Shown here: positions 62,433 to 64,000 of the stretch, in pieces
Numbering within the stretch: position 1 is the first letter of the stretch
Layout of the letters: each line of letters begins with the position of its first letter
Source of the DNA: Vibrio natriegens NBRC 15636 = ATCC 14048 = DSM 759
GTDB taxonomy: Bacteria; Pseudomonadota; Gammaproteobacteria; Enterobacterales; Vibrionaceae
Assembly: GCF_035621455.1 (NCBI RefSeq)
Contig: NZ_CP141822.1
Location: 1,736,001-1,800,000, forward strand
Reading direction: 5' to 3'
DNA length: 64,000 bases
Notes under the pieces: model-generated
What the model was told of the DNA's origin: nothing
Databases searched by the model: none
Seen by the model: only the letters and a program-made list of their open reading frames with translations
Position numbers and translations under genes: made by a program

Positions 62433-63860
62433 TTAGTTACCGCCAAAGCAGAGATATTTCACGTCCATGTATTCATCGATACCCTGTTTTGCTCCTTCAC
62501 GTCCGATGCCGGACTGTTTAACGCCACCGAAAGGAGCCACTTCAGTAGAGATCATGCCTTCGTTAATACCCACCATGCCGTATTCAAGCGCTTCTGCGAT
62601 CTTCCAAACACGGTGAATGTTCTGGCTGTAGAAGTACGATGCTAAGCCGTAAATCGTATCGTTCGCCATTTCGATAAGCTGTTCATCAGTATCAAAGCGA
62701 ATCACTGGCGCGACAGGGCCGAAGATTTCTTCAGAGACAATCTTCATGTCGTGAGTCACGTCTTTTAGCACCACTGGCTGCATGAACAAGCCATCAAGCT
62801 CTTTAAGCTCAGTGACTGGCTTCGCACCTTGCTCGATAGCACCATCAATTAACGCCTGGATGCCCTGCTTCGCTGACTCGCTGATCACCGGGCCGATATT
62901 CACGCCCTCTTCCAGGCCATTGCCAACTTTAAGCTGCTGAACGGCGGCATCAAACTTAGTGACAAACTCGTCATACACTTTGCTGTGTACGTAGAAACGG
63001 TTCGCACAAACACATGTTTGGCCAGCATTGCGGAATTTAGACGCCATCGCACCAGTTACTGCGGCATCGATATCTGCATCATCAAATACGATGAATGGTG
63101 CATTGCCACCCAGCTCCATAGATGTGCGTTTTACGTCACCCGCACATTGCTGCATCAGCACACTGCCGACTTGAGTGGAGCCGGTAAACGAAAGCTTGCG
63201 GATCAGTGGGTGTGACGTGAAAATCGCGCCAATCTGACGAGAGCTTTCCCCAAGAACAACTTGAAGTACGTCTCTTGGAATACCCGCTTGATAAGCGAGT
63301 TCAGCCACTGCAAATGCAGAAAATGGCGTGGCTTCTGACGGTTTCACGATAAAAGTACAACCTGCCGCTAATGCCGGACCCGCTTTACGGGTGATCATTG
63401 CAATCGGGAAGTTCCACGGCGTGATGGCACACGCTACACCAATTGGCTGTTTAATGGTCACCAAACGCTTGTCTGCACTTGGCGATGGAATGGTTTCACC
63501 GTAAGTACGTTTCGCTTCTTCTGCAAACCATTCGATAAAGCTTGCACCGTAAAGGACTTCGCCTTGAGCCTCTGCCAACGGCTTGCCTTGCTCTAGTGTC
63601 ATCAGTCGGCCAAGATCTTCTTTATTTTCTAGCAGAAGTTGGTACCAACGATTAAGTAAGCCAGAGCGAGTTTTCGCTGGCAGCGCCGCCCATTCTTTTT
63701 GTGCAACGCTAGCGCGTTCAATACCGTCCAGAATGTCGGTTTCAGTCGTCACTGGCGCGTAGCCAAGCACTTCGCCCGTGGCTGGGTTGGTTACCGCTGT
63801 ACCTTGCACTTCACTCGCCACCATGAACGAAAGAAGGCTTTTGTTTTTAATCTGTTCCAT
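62433..63860 (-). CDS. gabD: Succinate-semialdehyde dehydrogenase (NADP+)
   Basis: Oxidises succinate semialdehyde to succinate. A 475-residue aldehyde dehydrogenase with ITPWNFPIAMITRK at the cofactor site, FTGSTQVG, the catalytic glutamate in MELGGNAPF and the catalytic cysteine in NAGQTCVCANRF, and the late GYGLASYFYSQ-type and GGVKQSGIGREG motifs. The second cysteine two residues after the nucleophile (CVC) is usual in GabD and gives redox control in related enzymes. Directly upstream of gabT and downstream of aguA on the same strand. Confidence 0.95.
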   Translation of the reverse strand: MEQIKNKSLLSFMVASEVQGTAVTNPATGEVLGYAPVTTETDILDGIERASVAQKEWAALPAKTRSGLLNRWYQLLLENKEDLGRLMTLEQGKPLAEAQGEVLYGASFIEWFAEEAKRTYGETIPSPSADKRLVTIKQPIGVACAITPWNFPIAMITRKAGPALAAGCTFIVKPSEATPFSAFAVAELAYQAGIPRDVLQVVLGESSRQIGAIFTSHPLIRKLSFTGSTQVGSVLMQQCAGDVKRTSMELGGNAPFIVFDDADIDAAVTGAMASKFRNAGQTCVCANRFYVHSKVYDEFVTKFDAAVQQLKVGNGLEEGVNIGPVISESAKQGIQALIDGAIEQGAKPVTELKELDGLFMQPVVLKDVTHDMKIVSEEIFGPVAPVIRFDTDEQLIEMANDTIYGLASYFYSQNIHRVWKIAEALEYGMVGINEGMISTEVAPFGGVKQSGIGREGAKQGIDEYMDVKYLCFGGN

Positions 63861-63931
63861 GGTTATTCCTTTTAACCGCTTTTCAACAGCGCCACACTAA
63901 CGAAGCAACTCGTGGCGATGTATTTCGCTTT

Positions 63932-64000
63932 TTAAGCTGGGATCTGCTGTGTAATGCAGTGAATATTTCCACCGCCAAGCAGCACTTCTCTTGACGGTAT
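63932..64000 (-). CDS. aguA: Agmatine deiminase, C-terminal fragment at window edge
   Basis: Only the last 22 codons and the stop are inside the window. They read IPSREVLLGGGNIHCITQQ, the highly conserved C-terminus of agmatine deiminase including the catalytic cysteine of GGGNIHC. The enzyme turns agmatine into N-carbamoylputrescine and ammonia. It lies about 70 bp upstream of gabD on the same strand, which suggests a pathway from agmatine via putrescine to GABA and succinate. The product call rests on the motif, which is very distinctive. Confidence 0.88.
   Translation of the reverse strand: MPSREVLLGGGNIHCITQQIPA

Noticed and set aside
1..64000. Mobile elements, integrons, prophage, CRISPR arrays, tRNA or rRNA
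   Set aside because: No transposase or integrase motifs, no attC-like repeats, no regularly spaced repeats and no tRNA- or rRNA-like sequence were seen; the window looks like stable core and lineage-specific chromosome.

Overview
The window reads as chromosomal DNA of a marine Vibrio or a close relative. The evidence is a moderate base composition, an ectoine operon (ectABC plus its own aspartate kinase) placed head to head with a proVWX glycine-betaine transporter, a tandem glycine riboswitch ahead of a Na+/amino-acid symporter in the arrangement known from Vibrio, a thermostable-hemolysin family gene, and Fur-, MetJ-, CRP- and FNR-type sites close to the enterobacterial consensus. No rRNA, tRNA, CRISPR array, insertion sequence or prophage was seen. 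The species cannot be fixed from the sequence alone.

Layout. 1-1.5 kb: 5' part of zwf, reading out of the window. 2-5.2 kb: an AraC-type regulator and a TonB-dependent siderophore receptor, each with a Fur-like box. 5.3-7.6 kb: a DcuSR/CitAB-type two-component pair. 8.4-13.2 kb: a TolC-HlyD-ABC2-ABC2 exporter operon with no ATPase gene. 13.3-21 kb: osmoprotection island, ectA-ectB-ectC-ask leftward and proV-proW-proX rightward, with a consensus CRP box in the 0.7-kb gap. 21.3-27.7 kb: a tight seven-gene operon encoding a thermostable-hemolysin family (GNAT-like) protein, an acyl-adenylating ligase, a haem-oxygenase-like di-iron oxidase, a short-chain dehydrogenase, a periplasmic TPR protein and a QseBC/PmrAB-like two-component system. 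A perfect CTTAAG-N5-CTTAAG box lies just upstream. An LtaS-like sulfatase-fold membrane enzyme follows at 27.9-29.8 kb.

30-39 kb: small unknown proteins, a secreted S8 protease with a PA insert, a LysR regulator, a nitroreductase, and the glycine riboswitch with its symporter. 39-45.7 kb: an M14-like metallopeptidase overlapping an alpha/beta hydrolase, a luciferase-like monooxygenase, a LysE exporter, an M32 carboxypeptidase and a PanE-like reductase. 45.9-50.3 kb: an AaeXAB-like efflux set (DUF1656, HlyD, FUSC) and a lipid A acyltransferase. 51.3-52.3 kb: metA with MetJ boxes. 52.4-58.1 kb: a PilF/PilW-like lipoprotein outside its usual neighbourhood, then an operon of a double-receiver hybrid kinase, a small PstS-like periplasmic protein and an outer-membrane barrel protein. 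58-61 kb: small membrane proteins, a YjbR-like protein, and a MarR regulator divergent from an EamA transporter with two copies of an 18-bp operator-like sequence. 61.1-64 kb: gabT, gabD and the 3' end of aguA, read leftward, suggesting agmatine/putrescine to succinate catabolism.

The best candidate for an undescribed system is the 21.3-27.7 kb operon. It combines acyl activation, a possible acyl transfer, a di-iron oxidation and a keto/alcohol step with a dedicated two-component system whose predicted binding box sits at the operon promoter. The product is unknown. The second candidate is the hybrid kinase/PstS-like/porin operon. All functional statements come from motif recognition by eye; no database search was run.
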